Assembly (NCBI GenBank): GCA_013399855.1
Contig: VXAY01004983.1
Span: 124,001-188,000 of the forward strand
Source of the DNA: Oxyruncus cristatus
Lineage: Eukaryota; Chordata; Aves; Passeriformes; Cotingidae
Direction: 5' to 3'
DNA: 64,000 nt
The position numbers and the translations under genes were made by a program. The notes beneath the pieces are model-generated. The model made no database searches. It saw nothing but the letters and a program-made list of their open reading frames with translations, and was not told the DNA's origin. Shown piece by piece: positions 27,201 to 37,700 of the stretch (within the stretch, counting starts at the first letter, position 1; every line of letters starts with the position of its first letter).

Positions 27201-30200
27201 TTTTCTAGAAGAAAAAACTCTTAAGTGAAGAAAACCTATCGCCTACCACTTGCTTTGTCTATTGTTCAAGGAAATTGTACTTCAGGGAATATGCACAAAC
27301 CGAGTAACAAAGGAAAACCACCTATCATCGGAGAAGAACATTCAACAAGTTTGTGAATTCCGCTCAACTTCTAGCTTCCTTGTAGTAATCAGAACGTACA
27401 ACGATAAGTGAAATAAGCAGGAAACATGATGACAAAAAGGAAGCCACATGATGAAAGAACATACTGACAACAAGTAACAGCACTGCCAACTGCCTTAGAG
27501 GTTAAGCAAGGTTGATCAAGAATTGCTGTTACGAACAGACTTCAAAACCTCCATTAGATTTGTCAAAAGCAGTATCTCAAGAAAACGAGCAGAAGGATCA
27601 CCCACATTTCTTTAGAGTGCATTCCAACTGCACCTACTTTGCGAACGCTGATAGTAAGACACTTGCAGCAAGTCTCAGGGAGGATGCACCTGCAGCATCC
27701 TTCCCACCCAACACTGTGCTCACAACCACAAGCCAGCAAGTTTTTCATAGTACCTCAGGCTGTAGCTTGCTATGAGTCCTTACATTAGAGACAGAGTCTT
27801 TGGCTCTGAAGTAATTTACTGAAGTAATTACAATAATTTTGACTGAAGGTAAATTTTGCAGCGTGTCTGGAAAGTGAGCTTTCTACTCTGAGAAGTAAGT
27901 CTCCGTCCTGACAAGTTCTTTACTAATCCCAATTTTTTCCTGAATTACACACCCTATCAACACTTCCAGTAAGTTGTCTGCAAAAAGTTTTAGGCCGTAT
28001 TCTCTGAAACCCTGGAGGGGTTCAGAGAGAAGTTTCCTGCTATGAAAGGACGGCTCCTATTAACAGTAAACAAACTACAGCTAAAAGCATTACTGCATAA
28101 TGCACGTAATTCTCAACTATTTTAAAGCATTGCAATTTCCACACTGCCACACAGAGCTTGTTAGGAACCCAAACGGAAGACCAAAACTAATAAATCATCC
28201 TGTCAGTCATCTGGCCAGTCCAAACAGTCACACCATGAAGGCATCTGACATTATTCAGAATTCAATGAGAAAAAAAAAAAATTAAGAGTATCTAGAGAAG
28301 TGCCATCCTGTTCAGAAAAGAAAAAACTGAAATATTAAGGGAAGTAACAGAGATTCAGGCCATTCCTTGTGAGGCACAATATGTGGTTGATAATGCTGCA
28401 GAAACATATACAGAGGCAAAAAGCTCATGTTCATTATTTACCAGTGCTAAAATTGCAGTGCATATGGTGTAATTGCTTTGGTCACAACTTGAGTGGCACA
28501 GAGCTCCTACTGCAAAAACACAGAGAATTGATGCTTTGCATTTCCCTTTCTGTTGGAAAACTTTCCCTCAAATTTCAGTTTTCAAATAAAACACAGACTG
28601 CAAACAGCTACAATGTGCATTTAATAAAGCACACTTCACCAGTTTGGCTGTTAAAAAAATGAAATACAATCCTTCCTGGACACATCAGGTATCTAGAATT
28701 ATTGCATATCACAGATAAATTTACAAGTGCAATCCGCATCTAGTGAGCAGCATTAAATCAATGCTACCAAGCACATTATATCAATGCATTTATGCAAGCT
28801 AACAACCCTCACTAGTTTACAAGAGTCAAATATCAATTTTAACCAAAATCAGTATATCTCTTATGTGAAGAGATATATTGTGATCTTGTGATAGCGCAGA
28901 CACATTGACAGCAAGCCACTTGTCAAACTCAGAGGAAGAACAAAGTTCTTTCATAGCTTTCACATTCCTTGCTATACTTGCCAACTTTAGGTTGCAAAAG
29001 TTCAATCCTATTTATCTAGATATACCAGAGTAAATTGCTGCTATCATTACTAAATCCTAGGAAGACACATTGCACATTAGCAGTCCTGCCTTCAAGCTAG
29101 CAATCCTGAGTATAAATACTTGTAGAAAGTCAGTATAAGCCTATGAATACACATCCTTTTGTTACCTAAAACAGCTGTTCACACTCTCTTCAAAATGCCA
29201 GTAGTAGGCAAACTGTATAATCCCAACATGTAGAAACATGCAATAATATGCTGAAGTAACAACCATCAAAGGAAAAATTATTTTTTTATCTGCTTAAAAA
29301 AAAAAGATAGAACGATCAAGAGAAGAAAAATCCACAACTCCTCTCCTGCTTTTACCTCTGCACACAAAACCTGAAAACTGAAAAAGAATTAGGGCCTCAA
29401 GTAGCACTAGCTACCAGCCAACACATCTGAAATTCAAGATGTCTAGCTGTACTTCTTTCCACTCTCCCAAAAAGAAGGATGGACTGGAGGACAAGCTTTC
29501 CATTCCTCTTACTGTCAGAAAACAAACAGCAGGTGGTAGATACCTCAAACCTTTCTGTCCAACCAGGCCTGCACCAAATAATATACAGATGCACAAAAAG
29601 CACGGAAAAAGTAGAAACTTGAAACAGTTATTACCTAATTTTTTGCTGGTAGGTATGGCCATCTTAACTCTTTCCACTAAGTTGAAAGTTTACTTTCAAA
29701 CAAGCTGGTACACTCTTACCCAGCAGGTAAAAATGAGCATCAATTTTTAATGTGTTTGAGAAATACAGACAATGCACAAAAAAGCACTTCAGACTACACA
29801 ACTAACAAATTCAGTTTCACTTTGACACTATTAGTACAGTTATTAGTAACAGTTGGGGTTAGACATAAACAAAAAAAATGTAAATGTAACTCTGAGCTAA
29901 CTTGGGGTAACAACTACGGAGGAGTCGCCAGCCTCGAGTTTGTATAGCTCGTTACGGTTTTTTCTATTTTTTGCCGCAACTCGTGGCCACAAGTAATCCA
30001 CAGGCCGCGGCTGTCGCGACACCAAGAGCCCTGTGATCGCGGAGGGCACTCGCAGCCCGCCCGAGCGGGACAGGGGAGCGCCCGCCCCGAGAGCCCCGCG
30101 GACAGGCGGGAGAAACCTCAGCAGCTGTCACCGCGGAGGCTCAGCCCCCTCCCTGCCCGCCTGCCCGGGGCCAGGGCGCAGGGCACCGTACCCCGGCCGT

Positions 30201-30478
30201 GCCGCTCTGACGCGGGCCCGCAGGACGCGAACGCCGCGGATCCCGCGTGACCCGCTCCGGCCCCGGCCGTGAGAGCGGGGAGGCTCCCAGCAGAAGCAGC
30301 GGGGTCAGCCGAGGCACCCGAGCGGCAGCAGAGGCTGCGCTGCCCAGCGAGGTCACAGCCCGCGGAGAGGCTCAGGGGCTGCTGGCGGGGACGGAGGGGG
30401 TCCCGGGTTGAAGCTTCCCCCCCGCGGAGAAGGACCGAGGCCGCAGCGACCCACCGGGAGAGGAGCTGCCGCCCACCC
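15060..30478 (-). CDS. RELL1: RELL1, RELT-like protein 1 (six coding exons, 5' end in gap)
   Basis: RELL1 is a single-pass membrane protein of the RELT family. Family members bind RELT (TNFRSF19L), are substrates of the kinase OXSR1, and activate p38 signalling when overexpressed. Visible coding blocks are 30455-30478, 21638-21877, 19812-19883, 18497-18554, 15899-16138 and 15060-15240. All have GT/AG borders and compatible phases, and join into 270 residues plus a stop. Counting from the first visible residue, there is a short ectodomain (1-40), a transmembrane helix (about 41-64, YIAFALVPVFFIMGLLGILI onward), a KKK stop-transfer cluster, an acidic stretch, the conserved NSDTVGQIV block, a Ser/Pro-rich region with repeated SP/TP sites, a Cys/His-rich block (HTVGGVV..DVCTRC..KRWH), and an RFRV motif at 211-214 that in this family binds OXSR1. 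The initiator and most of the signal peptide fall in the gap at 30479-30543. No N-glycosylation sequon is seen in the visible ectodomain. Confidence 0.96.
15075..15146 (-). repeat. RELL1: In-frame 36-bp tandem duplication in the RELL1 terminal exon
   Basis: Two adjacent 36-base units encode PATPTKQEVSEA and PAAPVKQEMQER. The shared P-A-x-P-x-K-Q-E pattern and exact 12-codon spacing indicate an internal duplication that kept the frame. It lengthens the C-terminal tail relative to mammalian RELL1 as I recall it. Confidence 0.8.
15241..15898 (-). other. RELL1 intron 5
   Basis: 658 bases between a GTAAGC donor and a CTTAAG acceptor. It is AT-rich, and I see no repeat family or RNA gene in it. 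Confidence 0.85.
15899..16138 (-). CDS. RELL1: RELL1 coding exon 5
   Basis: 240 bases, entered through a TTCTTATAG acceptor and left through GGGAAG|GTAAGC. It encodes the Ser/Pro-rich segment with several SP and TP dipeptides, then the Cys/His-rich block (HHFHTVGGVVEKDVCTRC and KRWHLIKP) and GEVTVLSVG. The last two bases (AG) begin the Arg codon finished in exon 6. This is the most diagnostic part of the protein. Confidence 0.97.
16139..18496 (-). other. RELL1 intron 4
   Basis: 2.36 kb, AT-rich, bounded by a GTAATT donor (exon 4 side) and a TTATAG acceptor. No repeat element or RNA gene is recognised. Confidence 0.85.
18497..18554 (-). CDS. RELL1: RELL1 coding exon 4
   Basis: A 58-base exon between CATTGCAG and GAAAG|GTAATT. 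It encodes ANADVLKAMVADSSVFEPES, with the first and last residues split across junctions. It is too small to stand out as an open frame and was found from the conserved A-N-A-D-V-L-K-A-M-V block. Confidence 0.94.
18555..19811 (-). other. RELL1 intron 3
   Basis: 1.26 kb. It includes an A/C-rich low-complexity patch at about 19013-19089. Nothing else is recognised. Confidence 0.85.
19812..19883 (-). CDS. RELL1: RELL1 coding exon 3
   Basis: A 72-base exon between TTTGCACAG and GAAG|GTATAG. Its 23 whole codons run from MNETIHENSD through the family-conserved TVGQIVNYIMKNE. Entry and exit phases match the neighbouring exons exactly. Confidence 0.95.
19884..21637 (-). other. RELL1 intron 2
   Basis: 1.75 kb, AT-rich. 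It contains a recent-looking 22-bp tandem duplication at 20301-20342. No TE family is recognised. Confidence 0.85.
20301..20342. repeat. 22-bp tandem duplication
   Basis: The 20-mer GGCTTATGACAAGGATTCAA occurs at 20301-20320 and again, identical, at 20323-20342, separated by TT. It looks like a small replication-slippage duplication within RELL1 intron 2. Confidence 0.9.
21638..21877 (-). CDS. RELL1: RELL1 coding exon 2 (transmembrane exon)
   Basis: 240 bases between TTTACATAG and AATAG|GTAATC. It encodes the membrane-proximal ectodomain with a Thr-rich stretch (QTTTLTTKTDG), the transmembrane helix from YIAFALVPVF to ILICHVL, the KKKGYRCTTEAE juxtamembrane motif that is highly conserved in RELL1, and the start of an acidic run. 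The first two bases complete an Asp codon begun in exon 1. Confidence 0.97.
22656..22815 (-). mobile_element. Truncated CR1 LINE fragment
   Basis: Reads as a diverged reverse-complement CR1 3' region. Recognisable blocks are GGGACCTCTGCAG, CACCAGTCCAA, GATTAGATCAGGTTGCTCAGG and GGGCAACCTGTTCCAG, in the order expected for a minus-strand copy. It is old, judging from the many small deviations. Confidence 0.75.
22835..22900 (+). mobile_element. Truncated CR1 LINE 3' end
   Basis: A plus-strand CR1 terminus carrying the blocks GGTTGGGACTAGATGATCTT, AAGGTCTCTTCCAACCC and the tail AGGATTCTATT. It lies 20 bases from an oppositely oriented CR1 fragment. Confidence 0.88.
23787..23811. repeat. Overlapping palindromes
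   Basis: ATTTGGTGCACCAAAT (23787-23802) is a perfect 16-bp palindrome. Its right half also forms an 8-bp stem with the following bases (GCACCAAA, TG loop, TTTGGTGC). No function is assigned. Confidence 0.8.
24785..24870 (-). mobile_element. Possible ancient CR1-like fragment
   Basis: The run GAGAGGTCATTCCACTTCAT, a CTGCTGTCTAAAAGTAGGAT segment and TTAACCTAGACAACTC resemble the minus-strand 3' region of old CR1 subfamilies, but the match is weak and by eye only. It could be chance. Confidence 0.35.
26296..26405 (-). mobile_element. Truncated CR1 LINE 3' end
   Basis: A minus-strand CR1 terminus: GGATCATAGGATGATTTGGA, TTGGAAAGGACCTTAAGGAC, CCCCTGCCATTAGCTGGGAC and ACCTTTGCTA in the usual order. 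The 5' part is absent. Confidence 0.88.
30455..30478 (-). CDS. RELL1: RELL1 coding exon 1, visible 3' end only
   Basis: On the minus strand, the bases emerging from the N gap read VGGSSSP plus one extra base, followed by a GTGGGT donor at 30454-30449. The extra G joins the AT that opens exon 2 to make GAT (Asp). Mammalian RELL1, as I recall it, has VGGAVSSPLVAPD at the same place, at the end of the signal peptide. Phase, motif and position in the CpG island all agree. The initiator ATG and the hydrophobic core of the signal peptide must lie in or just beyond the gap. Confidence 0.75.
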
Positions 30479-30543
30479 NNNNNNNNNNNNNNNNNNNNNN
30501 NNNNNNNNNNNNNNNNNNNNNNNNNNNNNNNNNNNNNNNNNNN
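30479..30543. other. Assembly gap (65 N) hiding the RELL1 start
   Basis: A run of N inside the most GC-rich part of the CpG island. The true length may differ from 65. By position it should contain the RELL1 start codon and most of the signal peptide. Confidence 0.95.
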
Positions 30544-30570
30544 AGCGTCGCTGGGCGCGCCCTGCCCGCA

Positions 30571-30584
30571 CTGCGCCTGCGCGG
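30571..30584. promoter_or_regulatory. NRF1-like site
   Basis: CTGCGCCTGCGCGG contains TGCGCCTGCGC, one base from the NRF1 core TGCGCATGCGC. It lies immediately upstream of the gap that hides the RELL1 start, a typical location for NRF1 in CpG-island promoters. Confidence 0.6.
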
Positions 30585-30601
30585 GGCCGCCGGCCCGGGC
30601 T

Positions 30602-30610
30602 GGGGCGGGG
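30602..30610. promoter_or_regulatory. GC box (SP/KLF-type)
   Basis: GGGGCGGGG, a consensus SP1/KLF-binding core, about 20 bases upstream of the NRF1-like site relative to RELL1 transcription. Confidence 0.55.
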
Positions 30611-33600
30611 CTGCCCCGCAACGCCCGCCCTGCGGGAGGGGCTGGGCTGGGCATGTCGGTACCCCAGACTTTCCCTGGTCCGGCCTTGGGGAGTGGGGCA
30701 GGCCTTGAGTACACGCATCCCCGAGGATTATGCCGAGGTCACCCCCTGCCCTCGGGACCAGTTTAATATAGCAGCTCTCAAACGTGGTTTCCTAAGCCCG
30801 GCCCCTACCCGGCCCCGTCAGCCTGGCAATATCGACGCTGGGGCGCAGCGAGGGGGCGAGATGGGCGCGGAGCATCGTGTCCTAAAGGCGGTGACTCCTT
30901 GACCTCCCTGGTTTGCGTTTGTTATTTGCTGCAAAGCACCCGGGGTGGAGTGCCACCCTCCAGGGGGTGCCCGTCGGGGAGCCTCTCACCCAGGCAGGTT
31001 TGGGGGTGTCTCCCTTGACAACACTGGGTTTCAGCTGTGCCCAGGTAAGGCTCTCTTGTCACTGCCGCCCCTGTGGCCGTGCTCACCCTGCCGGCACCTT
31101 CCTGGCTGCCAGGGCGTAGCAGGGCTCAGGGCTGAGGAGATACGGCAGAGGACAATCCCTCTGCACCGGAGCTCCCCGACACCCGCACGGGGCCGTTTTG
31201 TTATCAGAGCTGCACTGGCGCTACTTACTGTAAGGGCAGGGCGGTCCATCTGCCACGAGGGGCCACAGGCCCTCTGGGTGTCGTTGCCACCACGGCAGCA
31301 TTCACACCGGGACACGCAAGTGTTCAGAAACACTTCTGGTGACCCAAAATGTGACCCTGCATTCACAGTCCCTTAGCACACGGGGACGTTGCTCCCACTC
31401 ACCGTGTTGCCTCTTCCCATGCACTGTGCCTCAAATTCATGCTTTGTTCCTTAAATCTTCACAGCTGAACTCCAGCTTAGATTTATACTCTGGTAAACTA
31501 GCTCCCATGCTTAGACCTTGGCCCACTTCATATTTCAGCAATTGCAACTGGACTTTTCTACTGACATAGCAGGAAACAAAAGTCATATCCTTGTATCAAG
31601 GCAGAGGCAATTATAGCTTAGAATATAAATGCCGTAAGTTATTTTAATCTAAATAATTTATTTATTTGTTTTTACTTATGTTAAACACACAAGGAAAAAA
31701 ATGCCACTCATTTAAGAAACAATATTGCAGTTATTATAAATGCAGGTACATTACTGAATGTACCTGGCACCAACGTTGTGTGCAGAAATACCCTTATCAG
31801 CCCCCGACTATACCTATTCACAGGTAGATTCCTAATACCAGACTGTCACTTTCTTGTCTGGGACAATCACCCCATCTGACATCTCATCCCCCCACTATCC
31901 TCAAGTCTTTTATAGTAAAGAAAATATGCAAAAAATTAGGTTCTCAAAAATAGTATGTCAATACCATTTGTGCACTTGACAAAGATAAAGCGCTCTGGAA
32001 ATAACCTTTTCCTCTCTACTTGACTGTCAGCTCTGTTCTTGGCACAAACTGTAGCCACTATCTTTTATACAGTATTTTTTTCAGACATACACATATTAAA
32101 AGATTATGATGATTCAGTACCTGAGATAAACATGTGGACAAGCAAAAAGTAAAAATGCTTTTGGGTATTTGGACTTTTATGATTTTAGGCATAAGGGAAA
32201 AGGGCTTTTCCAGAGAATAAGCATTTTCTGAGTCTAGGGACAGAGCACTATTGATTGTTTAGATACTTGTTTACATTTCCATTTGTAGGATCTATTAATA
32301 CTATGATTTTACAGTTGTTTTCACAATTCAAAGGTGAGTCCTGATGGGAGCAAATTCTGCAACACTTTAGCTGAGTGCTATTAGATGATCAGCAGTGTCC
32401 AAGTAGAAAAGCCAGTACAGCAGTCCTGAGAATAGATGATGTAAGCCATTAGAAACAGTTATGAATAGGTAATGAGATGTTAAAGCCCAATTAAAAAAAA
32501 AAAAACCACAACAATAAACAACCTGAAGCTACTGAATAGAGTACATAAGCAGAACAAGTAGGGATTGCTGATTTTCCTTTTTTTTTTTTTTTTCACTTTT
32601 AACCTGTGTATCAAATCAGGAGTTCAGGAGTTTAATGAATATAATGTTTATAATTGGAAATACTTCTCAGTCAAGTAGATAACCAGGAACATGTAATCTC
32701 AGATGTCTTCTTACTTGAAGACTTAGTGGGAGACTTATCTTTTTATTAACAAAACTAGTGAGGAATGAGCCAAACTGTCCTTTTCAACAGAAGAAGTCAA
32801 GTAGCAGGACACAGGGTTCTTTGTGCTTATAAAAATAATTCTTGCTTCCTCTTGGGTGTTCTACAGAAAGTATTGCTGCTGCTCACCTGAGCTGCCTCTG
32901 TTTTGTCCCTTAAATTTTGATTTATTCTTTTTTTGAGGGTGCGGTTCTGTGTCAGCTGCCCACAGTGTCACAAAGGAGACAGACTCCGTGAGACAGAGAG
33001 TCCTTTTCGCTCGGGTGAAGTGCATCACTGCAGTTTCCAACTGCCAGGTAATGGCAAAATGCAGCAGGATTACTGAACCATATCTGCCTCCATGACACAA
33101 ACTTTCCAGAGGGAGGCTTTATCTCAGAGTGTCTCTCTGACTTCAGAAAGGAAGATTGTGCTCTCTTTAAAATTAGAGAACTAATCTGGGTTTACAGCAC
33201 AGCTCACAAACAGTGAACTGGCACAATTTCTGAGACGGTAACTTTCTAGCATTCTTCAGCCACTGGAACCTTGGGCACATGGGAACTGTTAAATCAGCTT
33301 TGCCACTAGAAGATCTGTGAAACTGCCTGCCAGCTTTTTCAGAAAATAATAAATCTCATTTAAAACACTACAACATTTCCTTAACAGTCTCAAAACTAAG
33401 TTGCAATAAGGTTTAATTGGCCCACTCTATGTCAGTTTTTTCCTCAAGTTTTCTGCGTTCCTATTACTAGAGAATGCAATGAGTCAGGAAACATGTAAGC
33501 AGTCTTTCTATTGCAAACCAGTCAAGAAATTTTCTTTAAGTAGTCTTTGACTTTACCCACTACTAATTCTTGCTTTTTCATCTCCAAACCAAATTTCACT

Positions 33601-33702
33601 TTTGACTTTCTTTATTGGAAGACTTATTCTGGATTTTCATTTCTATTGGTAAGAATGCCTGAACAGACCAGGCAACTATCTATCCTCATTTGTAAAAGTT
33701 GC

Positions 33703-33733
33703 AATAAATGAATAAATAAATAAATAAATAAAA
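33703..33733. repeat. (AAAT)n microsatellite
   Basis: About seven units of ATAA/AAAT type, with one early interruption (ATGA). Confidence 0.9.
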
Positions 33734-33893
33734 TTGGGATCAATAAAGGCAGGAACCCACTGCTTTCACATCTTAAGTGACATGGTCTTAAATGTCAAAA
33801 CAAAGTTATACTGGAAATCTCACATCGTCAAGCCCTTTTATATGACTTAATGAGATACTTTATACTGAATTAGCAGGGTGCTAATTCCACAAT

Positions 33894-33917
33894 TAATTAT
33901 ATATGCATATATAATTA
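33894..33917. repeat. 24-bp perfect AT-rich palindrome
   Basis: Perfect dyad symmetry centred on ATGCAT (33903-33908), with 12 bases on each side. It is almost pure A/T apart from the central GC. Confidence 0.9.
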
Positions 33918-34615
33918 TGTATGAATACCTCAGTGTAAAACTGATCAAACTTGAATACATGAAATTCATTTTGAAAATCAAATGGTACATATTCCCATAT
34001 AATTTAATTGCTCGGTTTTAGCACTGGAATCACTGTTAACACATGGACCTCTTTGTTTTCTAAGAATTCTTTGTATGTATTATCCATACTTCAAGAACTG
34101 GGATGATGAGGAAGAAGCAAAATAATTTGATGAGATAGTCTTAGGTAGTTATAGAACTCAAGTTTAATTATTGTTTGGCTTACAGACTTTATTTTTTCAT
34201 AAGCTCAATTGCTCATTAATAAAAAAGCTATTACAAATCTCTGTAGGACTGAGACCTTCCTAGTATTTATATCTACCATCTGAGGACTAGAAAATCTTAT
34301 GTGTTTGTTTATGGAAACTAGTACATTAAAAAATAAAATAAAATACGGAGGCTCAGACAGTATAACCTACCTTGGTGTACCAGGTTTGCTGTGTGGTGCT
34401 TAGCTGCCTGATGGAGTTAAACCACAATACTTGGACACGGTACCTCTAACTCAAAACAGCTATATTCATCAAACCATTAGTCAAGAAAAAGGGGTAAGGA
34501 ACATTCCCAGCAAGCTATATAAAAGATAAACTCCTAATTAATACTTTCCTCTTTTCCCAGCATGCAGCTGTTTGCAGTGGTGAAAGTAAATGCTTTGCTG
34601 AAACTATTGCTAATG

Positions 34616-34714
34616 GACAACCTGGTCTAGGGGAAGGTGTCCCTGCCCATGATAGGAGGTTTGAAACTAGAAGATCTTTAAAGTCCCTTCCAATCCAAAC
34701 CATTGTATGATTCT
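34616..34714 (+). mobile_element. Truncated CR1 LINE 3' end
   Basis: A plus-strand CR1 terminus with ACAACCTGGTCTAGGGGAAG, GTGTCCCTGCCCATGATAGG, AGTCCCTTCCAATCCAAACC and the tail ATTGTATGATTCT. About 100 bases remain. Confidence 0.92.
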
Positions 34715-37700
34715 TACACAGGGAAATATATCTCTAAAGCCTAACAAAGCTGTGAAGAAGACACAGGTCTGCACTAAAGTTCTGAACTTTACACCCGAAG
34801 AATTGCCCATTTCTACAATATTTCAGCCTGTCAGGTGAAAGTATTCAGAAAATATCAGTAGAGAAAATAAGCTATTAGGGTAGTATATTTCTAGAATCAA
34901 TCTCTCTCTCCTGCTTCCTCTCTTTATCTCCCTGAATCTTTCATGACATTGTCCCTCTAACACAATAATCAGTCAGGTTAAAGGACTTTCTTGTAAGCAG
35001 GAGTTCAGTTTCAGTTTTATTTGTGCATGTGAAGGTCAGGGTTGTGGCTGCCAGCTTTCAGGGAAATAGTTTAACCACTAGATTTTTGGTTTGGTCAGGA
35101 CTATCTTCTCTGCCCTTACATTTGTTTGTAATGGGTCCCACTGCTGAGGCTAAAATTTCTCTGGTCCAGAGAGAATTAAAAAAACTTGGTTCTGGAGCCA
35201 AATAGTTATGCTACTTGCCTGAGAAGAAGAGATTAAGATTATTGATGCTGTCCCAAGAACAGAACCAATACATTACAATCATTTGCATGTGGATTGAAAA
35301 AAACGAACTATTGGAAACAAGAATTGGAACCTAGCACATCCATCCAGGATGCCAACCCTTAACATTATAGCAACTGTGGTAGGGAATAAAGAGGGAAGTG
35401 GTGCAATTAGCTTTCATTATTAAAACTGTTGTGGTTGCCACTACATCATCTGAGATGATAGATCCTGTTGATACTCAGTAGGTGTTCCCCAGGAATGCCT
35501 GGTAGTGGGAGACTGAAGGAGAAGAATGTGGATATTCTGGATTCTGATCAGGTTTAGGCATGATTTAGGATTAACTAGGTCCTAACCATCAAAGCCAATG
35601 TGCCTTTGGTGCCTTGAGAGACTTTAAAGGTTATGCTATGGCTCTTAGGAAGCTCAGGTGCTTCCTAAATTAATCAACAGCTTGGGGATTTGGTGGAATA
35701 TAAGGAGTTGCGTGTTACTAGACCAGTTTCTTGGAATATAAGGGGAAGAGAGAATCTTGGGCAGCTTCTGAGTTTGACAAGGGGATCACAAGAAAACAAA
35801 GAGAATGAAGTCCATCCTAGGTTGAAAGGATTCCTGGAAGAAGACTAATGGTTTTGTGGAGAACCATATTATGAATATATAATGTACAGGGTGGCTTGTT
35901 TGGTGTGGGGTAGAGGCAGAAACTGAAGTAGCACAAAGTAGATCAAGTCCCTAGAGAAGGCATCTTTTTCCTGGGTTTCATGCTGTCACAGTTGTTAAGG
36001 AATTTATCCCACAATAGTTGGTAAGTAAAAAGCAGCATGTAAATACTATATTAAGATTTTTATATTGTAATGCTTATTTTAAATAAATTAAAAGTGAAAC
36101 AAAGGTCTAAAATAATGAAACCAAAATCCACTAGTTCCCATTCCTCATTTGTAAATTATTATTAATTAATCTGATGGAGTTTGAATTTGTCACAGCTGGG
36201 CAAGTACTCATTGAGGAATTCAGTGATAGTACTGGTGGATGGAAAACTAAAGAAAGTCCAGTAGTGTTGTGTGAAGTCACAAACCATGAAGGGATTGGCT
36301 TCATTAGCAGCTGTATTACAAATAGCACATTCGCAATTCCACGTGGCTAAAGCTCCATATGTACAAAAGGAAATGTAGAAGTAGAAGTATTCTATTAATA
36401 TTTTGATTCAATTCTAATAATTTTGGCAGCATTCATAAAAGGGAGTGAGAAAGTAACTGGGAAAGGTCACTTCTGCATTTCAGCAACCAGGGGAGCAGGA
36501 AGAAGGCATGGAGACATGTGTGTGTAAAACTGGAACCATTTCTTTGTTCTGCAGTGACTTTGCCTGGCTGTAAAGTGGGGCAGAAAGTACTTCTGAGTGG
36601 AGACCCTCCCCATCTTCTCCCAAGGGCAGACTTGCAGTGTGTGTTGCATCAGATGTTTTCCAGTTCCCAAAGCTGGTAAGAAGATCAGTACAAATTGAAA
36701 AGTTTGGATATTCTAATTAACTGAATGCTATTGATTTATCTAGCCAGTTTGAAGTTACTTGTTTTCCTCGTCTTCTCAATCCTTGTTCCTGTTAAGGAAA
36801 AGAGAAAAATTGGAAGTTGGATTTACTTCAAGTTAAATTACTTTTAATGTTCAAAACTTCAGATCAAATTTGAAATGAGTCTCCTTATCTTCCAAGATTT
36901 GATCATCAATAACAAACTGCCTGTCTTGTAAGAAAGTAGTACTAAATATATTTTAATAGGAGAGTAACAAAGTATTTTGTAAAATATAAATATTAATCAA
37001 GTTTCCATGTAATAATTCTGAAGTGACTTTGCCCAAATGTAACATAGAGAATTGCTCTTTGGTAGAAATGGACTGCTTGGCTCTCCCTATTTTCTGGCTT
37101 TTTTATAGACCAATCCTTCTTTAAAAGTCCTCTGTCTCCAGCTGTCTCCAGCACCCTGTGAGAGACAGCAGTTAAATCCCTATAAGAAGTGATTAGTCAT
37201 GGCAAAAAGTCCTTACCATGGACTGTTCAAAAATTGGCTTTGTACAGCTTTTGCTCCCTTATGATTTCATTATATTTTTGTTCATTTGTTTGGGGGGGTT
37301 TTAGTGTATAAAGAGCTAATGTTAAATCAATTGCATTTTGATTATTTTTCCACAGTGGTCTACATAAGGGTAAAAAAGGCAGCCAAATAGTAGAAACTGG
37401 GCAGATTATGCCACATTCAGTTTTATTGTGTAACACAACAAAAAAACCCAAACCAAAACAAAAACAACCCCCCCCCCAAAAAACCTGCTGAAGATCGTAT
37501 TCATAACAAAAGCCAGGCTAGGAGAATATAATTACAGTAAACTAGTAAGGAGATATGGCATAAATACATCTGTTTGACCTTTTCATATCAAGATTTATGG
37601 TCCTGGCCCATCAGCAACATCTATGCTTAGCTGTACGTTGCCTAGTCACTTCTGAATATTCTCAGTTCAGAAGCTGCTTCCTAGTTCTTCATCACTCGTA

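Larger units (their letters stand above)
21878..30454 (-). other. RELL1 intron 1 (about 8.6 kb)
   Basis: This is the large first intron between the GTGGGT donor at the CpG island and the exon 2 acceptor. It holds an inverted pair of CR1 fragments (22656-22900), a possible ancient CR1 (24785-24870), a CR1 3' end (26296-26405) and overlapping palindromes at 23787-23811. The rest is AT-rich sequence in which I see no exon. Confidence 0.75.
30000..30900. promoter_or_regulatory. CpG island over the RELL1 promoter and first exon
   Basis: A sharp transition from AT-rich DNA to about 0.9 kb of GC- and CpG-rich sequence, broken by a 65-base N gap. It sits at the 5' end of RELL1 and contains the inferred first-exon splice donor. 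This is the usual form of a vertebrate housekeeping-type promoter. Confidence 0.9.
30901..34613. other. Intergenic, RELL1-proximal
   Basis: GC-moderate shore to about 31.4 kb, then AT-rich. It contains a consensus splice-donor-like CCCAG|GTAAGG at 31045 on the plus strand, an AAAT-type microsatellite (33703-33733), a 17-T run (32578-32594) and a 24-bp palindrome (33894-33917). No coding exon is supported. Confidence 0.5.

Noticed and set aside
27512..29750. Cluster of 60-103-codon frames before the RELL1 CpG island
   Set aside because: They overlap on opposite strands and have no conserved motif, splice signals or coding-like composition. They are consistent with intron 1 sequence.
30118..30714. 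Long frames across the RELL1 CpG island, including one with a hydrophobic PLLLLGAS stretch at about 30290
   Set aside because: They are GC-driven open frames running through N. The frame with the hydrophobic stretch starts at GTG with an upstream in-frame stop and does not splice in phase to exon 2, whereas VGGSSSP does.
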